This document shows positions 1-7,776 of a DNA stretch of 64,000 nucleotides, piece by piece (the first letter of the stretch is position 1; each line of letters opens with the position of its first letter). Position numbers and translations under genes: made by a program. The notes below the pieces were generated by a model that searched no databases, was not told the origin of the DNA, and saw only the letters and a program-made list of their open reading frames with translations. This DNA comes from Deinococcus sp. Leaf326 (GTDB taxonomy: Bacteria; Deinococcota; Deinococci; Deinococcales; Deinococcaceae), in assembly GCF_001424185.1 (NCBI RefSeq), contig NZ_LMOM01000043.1, positions 70,001 to 134,000 on the forward strand. Reading direction: 5' to 3'.

Positions 1-584
1 ACCCCGTCGCTGAGGGTGATCTCCACACCGCCCTGCGCGCGCGGCCGCGCTTCTACCGGCACGAACCCAGGCGGTAGCCGCAGGCCCGGCAGAGCGGCCA
101 GGACCGCTGCCCGCAGGCCCGCAGGCGCGGCGGCGGGCGCGGGCCGGGCAACCCGCCGGGGCGAGGCCTCGACCGTCCGGAGGGCGGCGCGGCGCGACAG
201 ACCCCCCTGCGCGTCCCGTTCCTCATAGGCCAGCGGGACATTCCAGGCGAGGTCCACCCATAGCGACCATCGCGCCGCCTGCCCAGTCTTGGGCACGAGG
301 TCGAACCGGGCCGTGGGCCGCCCGGCCACCACGTCGCCGTCTGCCCGCGTCACTGAGAAGTTGCGCAGGAGCAGGGCGGGGCGCAGGGGCACCGCCGGAA
401 GCTGGGCCGCCGAGCGGGTGGGCTGCGCGCGCGGCGGAAAGTTCACGGTGATCTCGGCGGCGCCGCGCGCCGACTGCGTGCGCGATTGCCGCAGGGCCGA
501 GAGAAGGTCGTCGGCGGGAGCGGCCAGGGCGCCGGACACCCCTCCGGGCGCCAATAGCGCGGCCCAGACGAGCGCCCTCACCAT
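1..584 (-). CDS. Secreted protein of an ECF sigma operon, C-terminus outside window
   Basis: Third gene of a minus-strand operon behind an ECF sigma factor and a small membrane protein. The ATG at 584 overlaps the stop of the upstream gene (ATGGTGA), so the two are translationally coupled. The visible 194 residues begin with a hydrophobic signal peptide ending near an AAPAD cleavage region. The next part, with leucine and serine in register (DDLLSALRQSRTQSARGAAE), is reminiscent of the N-terminus of RseB/MucB-like or LolA-fold proteins that monitor the envelope for extracytoplasmic sigma factors. That assignment is inference from position and weak resemblance. No catalytic motif is visible. 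The reading frame is open to base 1, so the protein is incomplete here. Confidence 0.6.
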   Translation of the reverse strand, partial: MVRALVWAALLAPGGVSGALAAPADDLLSALRQSRTQSARGAAEITVNFPPRAQPTRSAAQLPAVPLRPALLLRNFSVTRADGDVVAGRPTARFDLVPKTGQAARWSLWVDLAWNVPLAYEERDAQGGLSRRAALRTVEASPRRVARPAPAAAPAGLRAAVLAALPGLRLPPGFVPVEARPRAQGGVEITLSDG

Positions 585-901
585 CCAGCCTCGGCGCCCG
601 TCGTCTCTGTCTCTGTGCCGGCCGTCTCCGTGCCGCCGTAGGCCGCCTGCACATAGACGTCGTAGGCGGCGCTGACCGGCAGAGGGGAAGAGGGGCGCAG
701 TGCGGCGACCCCCGCGACCGCCGCCGCCGAGGCGAGCAGCGCCGAGAGGCCGCCCGCCCACGTCCGCCGCCGCTGGCGGGCCAGCCGGGCGCGGTGAGCG
801 CTCAGAAACCGTCCGGCCGCGCCCTCGTCGGCTGGGGTGGGCTGCCGGGCCTCGGCCAACAGGCGGTCGAGGGGATCGAAATCGGGATGGGGATAGGTCA
901 T
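578..901 (-). CDS. Small single-pass membrane protein, probable anti-sigma factor
   Basis: A 107-residue protein encoded 42 bp behind the ECF sigma gene. The start is ATG 901 (MTYPHPDFDPL); a longer reading frame extends upstream but overlaps the spacer and the sigma gene's stop codon. The N-terminal ~45 residues are charged and cytoplasmic in character, ending in an Arg-rich stretch. One transmembrane helix follows at about residues 47-69 (AGGLSALLASAAAVAGVAAL), then a short Thr/Glu-rich periplasmic tail. This layout, one TM helix beside an ECF sigma factor, is typical of anti-sigma factors, although no zinc-binding anti-sigma motif (HxxxCxxC) is present. Its stop overlaps the start of the next gene. 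The function is inferred from context. Confidence 0.7.
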   Translation of the reverse strand: MTYPHPDFDPLDRLLAEARQPTPADEGAAGRFLSAHRARLARQRRRTWAGGLSALLASAAAVAGVAALRPSSPLPVSAAYDVYVQAAYGGTETAGTETETTGAEAGW

Positions 902-942
902 GGCAGGTTCCTCGGGAATCGGGTGGGGGCTTCGGGAGCGCC

Positions 943-1503
943 TCAGTCGTCGGCGCGCATCCCGGCCGCGGTCAGCCACACCCGCAGGGCGGCGCGGCCC
1001 CGCGCGATGCGGCTCTTGACGGTGCCGAGTTCCGCGCCCGTCACAGCTGAGATCTCGGCATAGTCCAGGCCCGAGATCTCGCGCAGGGTCACGGCCTCGC
1101 GCTGCTCGGGGGACAGGGTCGCCAGCGCCTGCGCCAGCCGCTCGCGCACCTGCGCCTGCTCCCCCCCACGCGCCGGGCTGTGCGGGGCGGCGGGCTCGGG
1201 CAGGATGTCGAGCGGCAGCGCCGAGCGGCGGCGCAGGGCGTGGGCGCAGGCGTTCAGGGTCACGCGGTGCAGCCAGGTCGAGAACTGCGCCTCACCCCGG
1301 AAACTCTTCAGCCCCCGGTGAGCGGCGATGAACACCTCCTGCACCACGTCGTCGGCCGCGCCGGGGCCCACCGTGCTGGCGGCCAGGCGGTGCACGGCCG
1401 GGGCGTGCCGCCTCACCAGCGCCTCGAAGGCCCGCTCGTCGCGCGCCGAGAGGCGAACCAGTTCGGCGTCGTCCAGAGAATCGTGGGGATCACGCAAAGT
1501 CAC
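943..1503 (-). CDS. ECF-family RNA polymerase sigma factor
   Basis: A 186-residue sigma-70 family protein of extracytoplasmic-function type, containing only regions 2 and 4. Region 2 lies at about residues 22-90, with a core helix ending in [16 protein letters not shown] and a -10 reading segment [13 protein letters not shown]. Region 4 lies at about 118-178 and includes the HTH segment [20 protein letters not shown]. It would direct core polymerase to envelope-stress type promoters. The start is GTG 1503; a TAAGCT element five bases upstream suggests a leaderless transcript. It is divergent from the DtxR regulator and followed by a probable anti-sigma gene and a secreted protein, the usual autoregulated arrangement. 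Confidence 0.93.
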   Translation of the reverse strand: MTLRDPHDSLDDAELVRLSARDERAFEALVRRHAPAVHRLAASTVGPGAADDVVQEVFIAAHRGLKSFRGEAQFSTWLHRVTLNACAHALRRRSALPLDILPEPAAPHSPARGGEQAQVRERLAQALATLSPEQREAVTLREISGLDYAEISAVTGAELGTVKSRIARGRAALRVWLTAAGMRADD

Positions 1504-1596
1504 CTCACAGCTTAGAGGCGCCGCACGCGCGCAAAGTTCCCGGCTTCCCGCTTCGTCCCGTTCCGGGGAAGGAGACGCCCGCTAGACTGGGAGGCG

Positions 1597-2280
1597 ATGA
1601 CTCCGCGTTCCCTCTCGCGCTCAGCCGAGGACTACCTCAAGCACCTGCTGCGGCTGGGCCAGAGCGGCAAGGTGAGTACCCAGGCCCTGGCCGACGCCCT
1701 GGAAGTGGCGCCGGCCAGCGTCACCGGAATGCTCAAGAAGCTGGGCGAGCAGGGCCTGGTGTCGCACGCGCCGTACCAGGGCGCGCGCCTGACCGCCGAG
1801 GGCGAGCGCGTCGCGCTGGAGGTCCTGCGGCACCACCGCCTCCTCGAACTGTTTCTGCACCGGGCGCTGGGCGTGCCGCTCGACGAGGTCCACGAGGAAG
1901 CCGAGCGGCTGGAACACGCGCTGTCCGAGCGCCTCGAGGCCCGTATCGCCGCGTGGCTGGGCGACCCCACCCACGACCCGCACGGCGACCCGATTCCCAC
2001 GCTGGAGGGAGAACTGCCCGAGCGCGCCGAGCGCCGGCTCTCGCAACTGGCTCCCGGCGACCACGCCACCGTCGCGCGCGTCCCCGACACCGACGCGGTG
2101 CAGCTCCGGGCGCTCATCGCCGCCGACCTGACCCCCGGCGCGCGGCTGCGGGTGCGCGCCGTGGACACCGCCCTGGGCACCCTGACGGCCGAGGTGGCCG
2201 GCCACCCGCTGACCCTGTCGCTGGGAGTCGCGGCGCAGGTCCAGGTGCACGCGGCGGTGGACGAAGAGGCGCCACAATAG
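1597..2280 (+). CDS. DtxR/MntR-family metal-dependent transcriptional regulator
   Basis: A 227-residue repressor of the DtxR family, which senses Mn(II) or Fe(II) and controls metal uptake. The N-terminal winged helix covers roughly residues 5-65 ([12 protein letters not shown], then the recognition segment [19 protein letters not shown]). The dimerization/metal domain follows at about 70-140, with [14 protein letters not shown] and conserved His/Glu residues ([16 protein letters not shown]). The C-terminal ~75 residues form an FeoA/SH3-like domain. The start is ATG 1597, with TAGACT at 1583-1588 (8 nt away), so it is probably leaderless. Deinococcus has a manganese-homeostasis regulator of this family that is linked to radiation resistance; orthology is likely but unproven here. 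Confidence 0.92.
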   Translation: MTPRSLSRSAEDYLKHLLRLGQSGKVSTQALADALEVAPASVTGMLKKLGEQGLVSHAPYQGARLTAEGERVALEVLRHHRLLELFLHRALGVPLDEVHEEAERLEHALSERLEARIAAWLGDPTHDPHGDPIPTLEGELPERAERRLSQLAPGDHATVARVPDTDAVQLRALIAADLTPGARLRVRAVDTALGTLTAEVAGHPLTLSLGVAAQVQVHAAVDEEAPQ

Positions 2281-2284
2281 ACCC

Positions 2285-2524
2285 ATGTCCGACAAGGAAC
2301 TCAATTTCGCCCGCGAGATCCTCGGCGAGCGCCGTTACCGCGAGGTGCCCGACGACGAGATTCTGCGTGAGGCCGAACGCCTGCTGCACGAGTGGATGAG
2401 CGGCGAGGTCCGGATGGAGCGCCCCAAGCTGTACGACCACTATGCCCTGCTGCTGCTGGCCCTGACCCGCCACACCCGCGAGCTCGAAAACCGTGTGGCC
2501 GCCCTGGAAGGCCGCGCGCCGTGA
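2285..2524 (+). CDS. Small conserved hypothetical protein
   Basis: A 79-residue, mostly helical, charged protein with no recognised family. It has an N-terminal [12 protein letters not shown] segment, an acidic/basic middle ([18 protein letters not shown]) and a C-terminal segment with hydrophobic residues and heptad-like Leu/Val spacing. It starts 4 bp behind the DtxR gene, and its TGA overlaps the GTG of trpF. The tight packing suggests it is a genuine coupled gene in the dtxR-orf-trpF run. It has no signal peptide and is presumably cytoplasmic. Confidence 0.75.
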   Translation: MSDKELNFAREILGERRYREVPDDEILREAERLLHEWMSGEVRMERPKLYDHYALLLLALTRHTRELENRVAALEGRAP

Positions 2525-3150
2525 CGCCGAGGGTCAAGGTCTGCGGCACGACCAATGTGGCCGACGCGGTTCAGGCCGCCGAGGCCGGCGCCGACGCCCT
2601 GGGCTTCATCTTCGCGCCGGTCAGCAAGCGGCTCGTGACGGCCAAGGCGGCGCGTGAGGCCGGGCTGGCGGCGGGACCGACGGTGGCGCGCGTAGGGGTC
2701 TTTCTCAACCAGGGTCTCGACGAGGTGCTGCGCACCGCCGAGGCCGCCCGGGTCTCGGCGGTGCAGGTACACGGGTCTTTACCTGGACTTTACGTGAGGC
2801 ATCTAGCGGCGTATTATCCCGTCTTGCGTGTCGTGCGCCCGGACGAACTGACCGGCGCGGCGCGTGAGTGGGCCGGCGTGCCCGGCGTCACCCTGATGCT
2901 TGACGCCCCGGAGCCGGGCGCAGGAAGGCCGCTGGACTGGGCCGCCCTGCGTGCCGACTTTCCGGCAGGGGCGTGGCTGGCCGGAGGCTTGGGAGCCGCG
3001 AACGTAGCGCAGGCAATTTCCGAGTTGAACCCGGCAGGAGTGGACGCAGTCAGCTGCCTGGAGCGGGCCCCTGGCCGCAAAGAGCCGGCAGCCGTTCGGG
3101 CCTTCGTGGAGGCGGTAAGGGGCACGGCCGGGGCAGGTTATCCACAGTGA
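2521..3150 (+). CDS. trpF: Phosphoribosylanthranilate isomerase (TrpF)
   Basis: A 209-residue TIM-barrel enzyme that converts N-(5-phosphoribosyl)anthranilate to CdRP in tryptophan synthesis. The start is GTG 2521, overlapping the previous stop (GTGA); the frame also extends upstream into the preceding gene, which is not real coding. The family signatures are visible in order: VKVCGTT near the N-terminus (catalytic Cys), [29 protein letters not shown] (catalytic Asp) and [10 protein letters not shown]. The normally conserved final phosphate-binding segment VDxSSGVE reads VDAVSCLE here, so Gly is replaced by Cys; KEP follows as usual. No other trp gene is nearby. Its last codons contain the first DnaA box of the cluster at 3138-3296. 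Confidence 0.93.
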   Translation: MTPRVKVCGTTNVADAVQAAEAGADALGFIFAPVSKRLVTAKAAREAGLAAGPTVARVGVFLNQGLDEVLRTAEAARVSAVQVHGSLPGLYVRHLAAYYPVLRVVRPDELTGAAREWAGVPGVTLMLDAPEPGAGRPLDWAALRADFPAGAWLAGGLGAANVAQAISELNPAGVDAVSCLERAPGRKEPAAVRAFVEAVRGTAGAGYPQ

Positions 3151-3296
3151 AACGGCCAGATGTGGATAAATAGGCGAGTCCAGGTCGCCGGGGGCTGCGG
3201 TCCGTGCTACACGTCATTCCTGTTCCCAGTCGTCTGGGAGCCCTGGCCCTTTCGCTCCCCCTTGTCCACAGGGGCTGTGGATAACTTTGTGGATAA
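3138..3296. promoter_or_regulatory. DnaA-box cluster (five boxes)
   Basis: Five 9-mers match the DnaA box TTATCCACA in about 160 bp. Perfect boxes are at 3138-3146 (+), 3161-3169 (-), 3276-3284 (-) and 3288-3296 (-); a one-mismatch box TTGTCCACA is at 3262-3270. The first lies in the trpF 3' end; the rest fill the space before the convergent metalloenzyme gene. The boxes are real sequence matches. A role in binding or titrating DnaA away from oriC, as for DnaA-box clusters in other bacteria, is inference. Confidence 0.75.
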
Positions 3297-3310
3297 CCCG
3301 AAAGTGCCCG

Positions 3311-4183
3311 CTACGGCGCCGCCAGGGGGGAAAGCCCGAGCCCATTCGCCAGCGCGCGGCCAGCCTGAACGATGTCGGCCGCGCCGCCCAGATCTATGCC
3401 CACTCCCGCAAACGGCACCCGCGCGAGCGTGTGCGCCTTGACGTTCAGATTTTCCAGGTTGCCGTGATCGCTGCCCAGGACCACCCGCGGGCCCGCCTGC
3501 AAGATTCCTTCCAGCAGGGCATCCACCCGCGCCAAGTAGGCGCGGCACGCCGCCAGCACCTCTGGCGGCGTGGGCACGCGGCCCCGGTGGCCCAGCAGGT
3601 CCCCGAACCACAGGTCGGCCACGAGGAGGTCGGCACCGTGGGCCGCGAGACCCAGGGCCTCGCCCAGACGTGACAACTCGGCGAGGTCACGCACCGGCGT
3701 CCACGGCTCGGCGTAGCTCAGGCCCAGGGTCGCCGGAATCAGGGGGAACCCCGGCGGGTTCAGGGGGAGCCCGGCGGCCCCGAAAGCGTAGGGAAAGCAG
3801 CCGGCACGCGGCCGGCGGGCCTGCGCCGCGAAATACTCGGGCACGTAGGAGTTGACGAGGGCTGCGCGGCCCCCCGCCGCCGTCAGCCGCCCCGGCAGGC
3901 CCGCGGCGCGCAGCAGGCGCTGCAACGTGGGGCCAGGGTGGGGGCCGAAATGCTCGCCCATGTAGCGCACGGCGTCCTGACCGGTCAGCCAGCAGCTCTG
4001 GCCGGTCCCCGACTGCGGCAGGCCCGGCACCCCCAGGGTCGTGTCGAGGGCCAGTCCGGCGTCCACCAGCGGGCGCAGGGTAGGCAGGTCCTGATCCCAC
4101 ACCGATTCCGGCGGTGCGTCGGCCGGGTGGCCCACCCCGTCCAGGGCCAGCCACACCAGCCCGGCAGGGGAGGCGGCAGTCAT
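3311..4183 (-). CDS. Alkaline-phosphatase-superfamily metalloenzyme (phosphoglyceromutase-like)
   Basis: A 290-residue protein of the metalloenzyme superfamily that includes alkaline phosphatases and cofactor-independent phosphoglycerate mutases. Visible landmarks are the N-terminal metal site [12 protein letters not shown], the nucleophile region [15 protein letters not shown] near residue 55-70, a middle acidic metal segment [17 protein letters not shown], and the C-terminal metal motif [10 protein letters not shown]. It is much shorter than a full iPGM (about 500 aa), so it lacks the inserted phosphotransferase domain. The substrate is unknown. ATG 4183 is preceded by TAGCCT with a 6-nt gap, suggesting a leaderless transcript. 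It is convergent with trpF across the DnaA-box cluster. Confidence 0.8.
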   Translation of the reverse strand: MTAASPAGLVWLALDGVGHPADAPPESVWDQDLPTLRPLVDAGLALDTTLGVPGLPQSGTGQSCWLTGQDAVRYMGEHFGPHPGPTLQRLLRAAGLPGRLTAAGGRAALVNSYVPEYFAAQARRPRAGCFPYAFGAAGLPLNPPGFPLIPATLGLSYAEPWTPVRDLAELSRLGEALGLAAHGADLLVADLWFGDLLGHRGRVPTPPEVLAACRAYLARVDALLEGILQAGPRVVLGSDHGNLENLNVKAHTLARVPFAGVGIDLGGAADIVQAGRALANGLGLSPLAAP

Positions 4184-4334
4184 GCCCCGAGGCTAGCGCA
4201 GCGGCGCACCGGGCTTCACGAGGATCAATCCTTCCTCACGCTCACCCCACGTCCGTTCAGGTCCGGTCGGGAGAATAGGCACACTGCGCCTCCTTTCTCC
4301 GCTCTCTTCCCTCGTCATCACCCCAGGAGTTTTC

Positions 4335-5501
4335 ATGACCCGCACCGTCCTGCTGACCTTTTCCCTTCTTGCCGCGCCGCTGGCCCACGCCCAGACCGCG
4401 CCCGTCCAGACTCCGGCTGCACCCGCCCAGACCGCGCCCGAGGCCGCCACCTTCGCCTCGGCGGCCGACGCGGCGGCGCAGGCCCGCGACCTCGCCGCCC
4501 GTGCCCGGCAGACGTACCCCAGCGGCAGCGTCAATATCGACCAGCCGCTGTGGAAACAGGCCGCCGCCGCCGCCGAAGGCGCCGTGAAGGCCGAACCGCG
4601 CAACGCGGGCTACCTGCGCCTGCGGGCCGAGATCTATACCGAGGTGGGCTTCTGGCGTCAGGCGCAGCTCGGGTGGGAAGCCTATTTCCAGGTGAATCCG
4701 GGCGCGGGCGCGGAGGAAAAACGCGCCGCCGCGAGTGCGCTCTACAACCTCGGATACGCGGCCTACACGCGCAACCAGCCCTCACAGGCCTCTATCCTGT
4801 TCCGGCAGTGCCTGACGCTGGACCCCCAGAACGCGCTGTGCGCAGGCTGGGCGGCCCGCACCGCCCTGGAGGCTGGACAGTACGCCCAGGCCCAGGAGCT
4901 GTACGCCCAGGCGCTGCGCGGCGCCCCGAACGACAAGTCGCTGGCCTACTTCGCCGGACTGGCCCAGAAGGCCGGCACCTACGGCCCCGCCGCCACGCGG
5001 GCCTTCAGCCGGGCGTATGCCGACCTGGACGCGGGGCGTAAACCCCAGGCCCTGGCCGGATTTCAGGAGGCGGCGCGCTCGGCGCCCAACTTCGCCGAGG
5101 CGCAGCGAGAAGCCGGGCGACTGGCCCTCGAACTGGGCGACGCAGGCGCGGCCGTGACGGCTTACCAGGGCGCGACCGGACTGCCGGGCGCCAGCGCCGC
5201 CGACCGCTACAACCTCGCCCTGGCGCAGGAAGGCCAGCAGTTCGGTCTGGCGGCCGTGCAGACCTTCCGCGCGGCGTACGCCCGCTATACGGCAGGCGAC
5301 AGGGCGGGCGCCGAGGCCGGTTTTGCCCAGGCGACCACTCAGAATGCCAACTACGCCAAGGCCTGGGCCTGGCTGGGCCGCGTGCGCTACGAGGCCAAGA
5401 ACTACGCGGCGGCGGCCGAGGCCTACGGCAACGCCGCGCGCCTGGACCCTAATGACAAGACGAGCGCCTACTACCTGCGTCTGGCGCAGCAGGGCAAGTA
5501 A
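4335..5501 (+). CDS. Secreted tetratricopeptide-repeat protein
   Basis: A 388-residue exported protein. The signal peptide is [20 protein letters not shown], followed by an Ala/Pro/Gln/Thr-rich linker to about residue 40. The remainder is a series of TPR helical hairpins. Typical units are [60 protein letters not shown] and [20 protein letters not shown]. It probably acts as a periplasmic scaffold, with partner unknown. ATG 4335 has an AGGAG 8 bp upstream. tRNA-Arg lies 67 bp downstream. The call of TPR is firm; any specific function would be guesswork. Confidence 0.88.
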   Translation: MTRTVLLTFSLLAAPLAHAQTAPVQTPAAPAQTAPEAATFASAADAAAQARDLAARARQTYPSGSVNIDQPLWKQAAAAAEGAVKAEPRNAGYLRLRAEIYTEVGFWRQAQLGWEAYFQVNPGAGAEEKRAAASALYNLGYAAYTRNQPSQASILFRQCLTLDPQNALCAGWAARTALEAGQYAQAQELYAQALRGAPNDKSLAYFAGLAQKAGTYGPAATRAFSRAYADLDAGRKPQALAGFQEAARSAPNFAEAQREAGRLALELGDAGAAVTAYQGATGLPGASAADRYNLALAQEGQQFGLAAVQTFRAAYARYTAGDRAGAEAGFAQATTQNANYAKAWAWLGRVRYEAKNYAAAAEAYGNAARLDPNDKTSAYYLRLAQQGK

Positions 5502-5568
5502 CGCCGGAAAGGGGAGCCGGGCCGCTTGCTATACTGCGGGCTGCGCCGAAACTGCGCTCCCGTTCTCT

Positions 5569-5652
<84 letters not shown>

Positions 5653-5656
<4 letters not shown>

Positions 5657-5680
5657 GCCTAGTGCGGGGTTCTACTTTTC
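5653..5680 (+). terminator. Rho-independent terminator of tRNA-Arg
   Basis: CCCCGC (5653-5658), loop CTAGT, GCGGGG (5664-5669), then a T-rich tail TTCTACTTTT. Most of the hairpin lies on the island side of the att boundary, so the element supplies a replacement terminator. The chromosome's own one is now at 18836-18861. Confidence 0.7.
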
Positions 5681-5705
5681 AAAGCCTCTTCCCTTCCTTC
5701 AGCCG

Positions 5706-5724
5706 TGACCAACCCATGACCAAC
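5706..5724 (+). repeat. Paired 8-mer TGACCAAC, candidate integrase arm sites (left)
   Basis: TGACCAAC occurs at 5706-5713 and 5717-5724, spaced 11 bp start to start, 50 bp inside the left att repeat. The same pair, with the same 11-bp spacing and orientation, occurs at 18638-18656 near the right end. Direct repeats at both ends of an integrated element are what arm-type integrase or Xis sites look like; binding is inferred. Confidence 0.55.
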
Positions 5725-5867
5725 GGTAAAACAGGAACAGTTCCCAAGGTCCTATCTAGACAAGTGTAGTGTTGGGTTACCCACAGAAAGACCGCTATGG
5801 CAAGGGCATAATTGAGACCATGGATACGCTATGAACAGTCATTAAATTTTGCCATGCTGCATTCCGG

Positions 5868-5896
5868 TTGACAAAATTGGCAGATTTCTTCAAGAT
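5868..5896 (+). promoter_or_regulatory. Sigma-70-type promoter for the 5903-7737 pair
   Basis: TTGACA at 5868-5873, a 17-bp spacer and CAAGAT at 5891-5896. The ATG of the following gene is 6 bp after the -10, with no Shine-Dalgarno sequence, suggesting a leaderless transcript. Confidence 0.5.
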
Positions 5897-5902
5897 TTGT
5901 CC

Positions 5903-6577
5903 ATGACGATCTCTATCCCCCTGTTCGCGCATCTGGGCCCAAAACCTGACCTTGCCTTCCAAGCGGCGGTTGAGCATCCCGCTTTTTTCGCCATTGCTGG
6001 CATAGTCGAGCGGGTTTACGACGTCGCTATGGACGAGGGGAAGAAGCTTCTCGCATCTGGACCTGACAGGAGAAGGGTCGTTCCTCACCTGCGACAAGCC
6101 ATCCTTGAGGAGGAGATTCGAAAGCTGCCGGTACGCTTCCCGGATGTGGTAGCGACAAATCAGCCCTACAAGACCGGGAATGGCAGCTTCGTCCTGCTGC
6201 GAATTCAAGATGCGCTGGTCTGTGTAGCGTGCGTAAGGAATGAGGACGCCTTGCCGCGTAAAGCAGAATTCCGGGCGGTGCTCAGACGCCTTAATCAGTG
6301 GACGTTGGAAGAGTCTATGAGTGGGGCAGGTCCTCTCCAACACATCTTGGTGACGCATGGGGCATCCAAAGGGGACATGAGTAAGCCCGCGTTCACCTTA
6401 GCTACCAAGCCCAGTGCCTGCGGCACTTACTACCTGCAAAAATACGACCTGCGTCAGCACCCTACGGCGAACTTGGTTCTCCCGACGCCGCAGACGCCTA
6501 TTACCCCTGCTGCTGGTGTACAGCTTGAGCGCCAGGTATCTCTCAAAGCGCGCGCGAAGCAGCAGAACGAGGAGTGA
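5903..6577 (+). CDS. Hypothetical protein paired with an HTH-ImmA/IrrE protein
   Basis: A 224-residue protein from ATG 5903 (MTISIPLFAHLGPKP); a TTG at 5849 would add 18 residues but has less support. No known domain is recognised. It has a mixed alpha/beta character, no signal peptide and no membrane segment. The middle part (VVATNQPYKTGNGSFVLLRI, ALVCVACVRN) looks like a beta-rich core. Its stop codon overlaps the ribosome-binding region of the HTH-metalloprotease gene, so the two form a bicistron. Small unknown genes directly upstream of Xre-COG2856 fusions have been proposed as toxin-antitoxin partners; that is the leading guess but unproven here. Confidence 0.75.
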   Translation: MTISIPLFAHLGPKPDLAFQAAVEHPAFFAIAGIVERVYDVAMDEGKKLLASGPDRRRVVPHLRQAILEEEIRKLPVRFPDVVATNQPYKTGNGSFVLLRIQDALVCVACVRNEDALPRKAEFRAVLRRLNQWTLEESMSGAGPLQHILVTHGASKGDMSKPAFTLATKPSACGTYYLQKYDLRQHPTANLVLPTPQTPITPAAGVQLERQVSLKARAKQQNEE

Positions 6578-6582
6578 CGTAC

Positions 6583-7737
6583 ATGTCTGAAGTCCCCACA
6601 ACTTTCGTTGGGACTCGTCTGAAACAAGCTCGTGAAGTTTTCGGTCTTTCAGTCGAGTCTTTGGGCGAAATGCTAGGTGTAACACGCCAAGCAGTCGATC
6701 AATTCGAGAAAGGTAAGGAACCGAGCTTGGATGTTCTCTTGAAGCTCTGTTCCATACTCAATAAACCTGCTAGCTATTTTGTAAGGCCAGTTATCACCTC
6801 TTACGCTGATGAAACTGTATTTTTTAGAAAACTTAAAAAGGCACCAGTAGTTGAGATTAAGAGTGCTAAATCCGTGGCTGAATGGGTAGGGGAAGTAGTT
6901 TACCTGTTAGATAAGGAGGTCAACTTCCCTAATGTAAATCTACCAAGAAGTCTAATAAGGCATGAAAATCCCCTACAAATTACCAATGATGAAATCGAGT
7001 TATCAGCAAAAACCCTAAGAAGTTTTTGGGGATTATCTGATCTACCAATAGATAATATGATTGCCCTATTGGAAAAAAACGGAATTGTCGTCGTTAGAAC
7101 TCAACTACATTCGCACGATGTCGACGGCTTTTCAGTATGGGACAAAGCAATTGATAGACCCATTGTCGTGCTTAATGCAGACAAGGCTTCTGCTGTAAGA
7201 TCGCGCTTCGATGCGGCACACGAATTAGGTCATCTAGTAATGCATCGCTGGATATCCAAGGATAAGCTTAAAGCTTACGACACAGAGCTTGAGAAACAAG
7301 CTCATTACTTTGCGTCATGCTTCTTGCTTCCTCCAGAGCCATTTACAAAACAGGTGTTTACAGCTTCTATGCTTGAACTTCGCTCACTAAAAACATATTG
7401 GAAAGTTTCTATTGGAGCTATGATCAAAAGGCTCGAAGCCCTTAGCTTAATTGACAAGGACGAGTCGCGTCGGGTATGGGCTAACTATAACCGTCGTGGC
7501 TGGAGAACAGAAGAACCTTTCGACGATGATTGGCAAGCAGAGTCGCCTTCTCTACTCAAAGACGCCGCTGAGATCTTAGTTGAAAATGATATATACGATA
7601 ATATGCAACTCCTAGAATTACTTTTCCCAGACGAAAACTATCTTGCCAAAATTACCAACCTGGATCCATCTTTCTACAGACCTAAATCGAATATCTCCGT
7701 AAAGCAATCTCCTACTAATTTGAAATTTGCAAGATAG
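6583..7737 (+). CDS. XRE HTH / ImmA-IrrE (COG2856) metalloprotease fusion
   Basis: A 384-residue protein. ATG 6583 is chosen because GGAG at 6571-6574 is well spaced; a GTG at 6574 is in frame. The N-terminal XRE helix-turn-helix is at about residues 10-62 (LKQAREVFGLSVESLGEMLG, then VTRQAVDQFEKG). The zinc-protease motif HELGH is at 213-217, preceded by RSRFDAA, with a likely third ligand Glu in ELEKQAHYFASCFLLP (about 237). ImmA/IrrE proteases cleave XRE repressors, for example ICEBs1 ImmA with ImmR and Deinococcus IrrE with DdrO. This one could act on the island repressor at 9005-9220 or work with its upstream partner as a toxin-antitoxin pair. The gene is strikingly AT-rich, a sign of transfer. 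Confidence 0.9.
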   Translation: MSEVPTTFVGTRLKQAREVFGLSVESLGEMLGVTRQAVDQFEKGKEPSLDVLLKLCSILNKPASYFVRPVITSYADETVFFRKLKKAPVVEIKSAKSVAEWVGEVVYLLDKEVNFPNVNLPRSLIRHENPLQITNDEIELSAKTLRSFWGLSDLPIDNMIALLEKNGIVVVRTQLHSHDVDGFSVWDKAIDRPIVVLNADKASAVRSRFDAAHELGHLVMHRWISKDKLKAYDTELEKQAHYFASCFLLPPEPFTKQVFTASMLELRSLKTYWKVSIGAMIKRLEALSLIDKDESRRVWANYNRRGWRTEEPFDDDWQAESPSLLKDAAEILVENDIYDNMQLLELLFPDENYLAKITNLDPSFYRPKSNISVKQSPTNLKFAR

Positions 7738-7776
7738 TGCAAGGGCCGGTAATTATACCGGCCCTTGCACTATCTT
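7731..7776. terminator. Bidirectional terminator, perfect 46-bp palindrome
   Basis: Two 21-nt arms (7731-7751 and 7756-7776) are exact reverse complements around an ATTA loop. It overlaps the end of the metalloprotease gene (stop 7735-7737) and the stop of the convergent integrase (7775-7777). The arm ends provide A-rich and T-rich flanks in both directions. It is probably a shared intrinsic terminator. Confidence 0.85.

Noticed and set aside
4369..4587. Proline/arginine-rich small ORF inside the TPR gene
   Set aside because: It is an alternative frame of the Ala/Pro/Gln-rich linker of the TPR protein, with no independent start signal.
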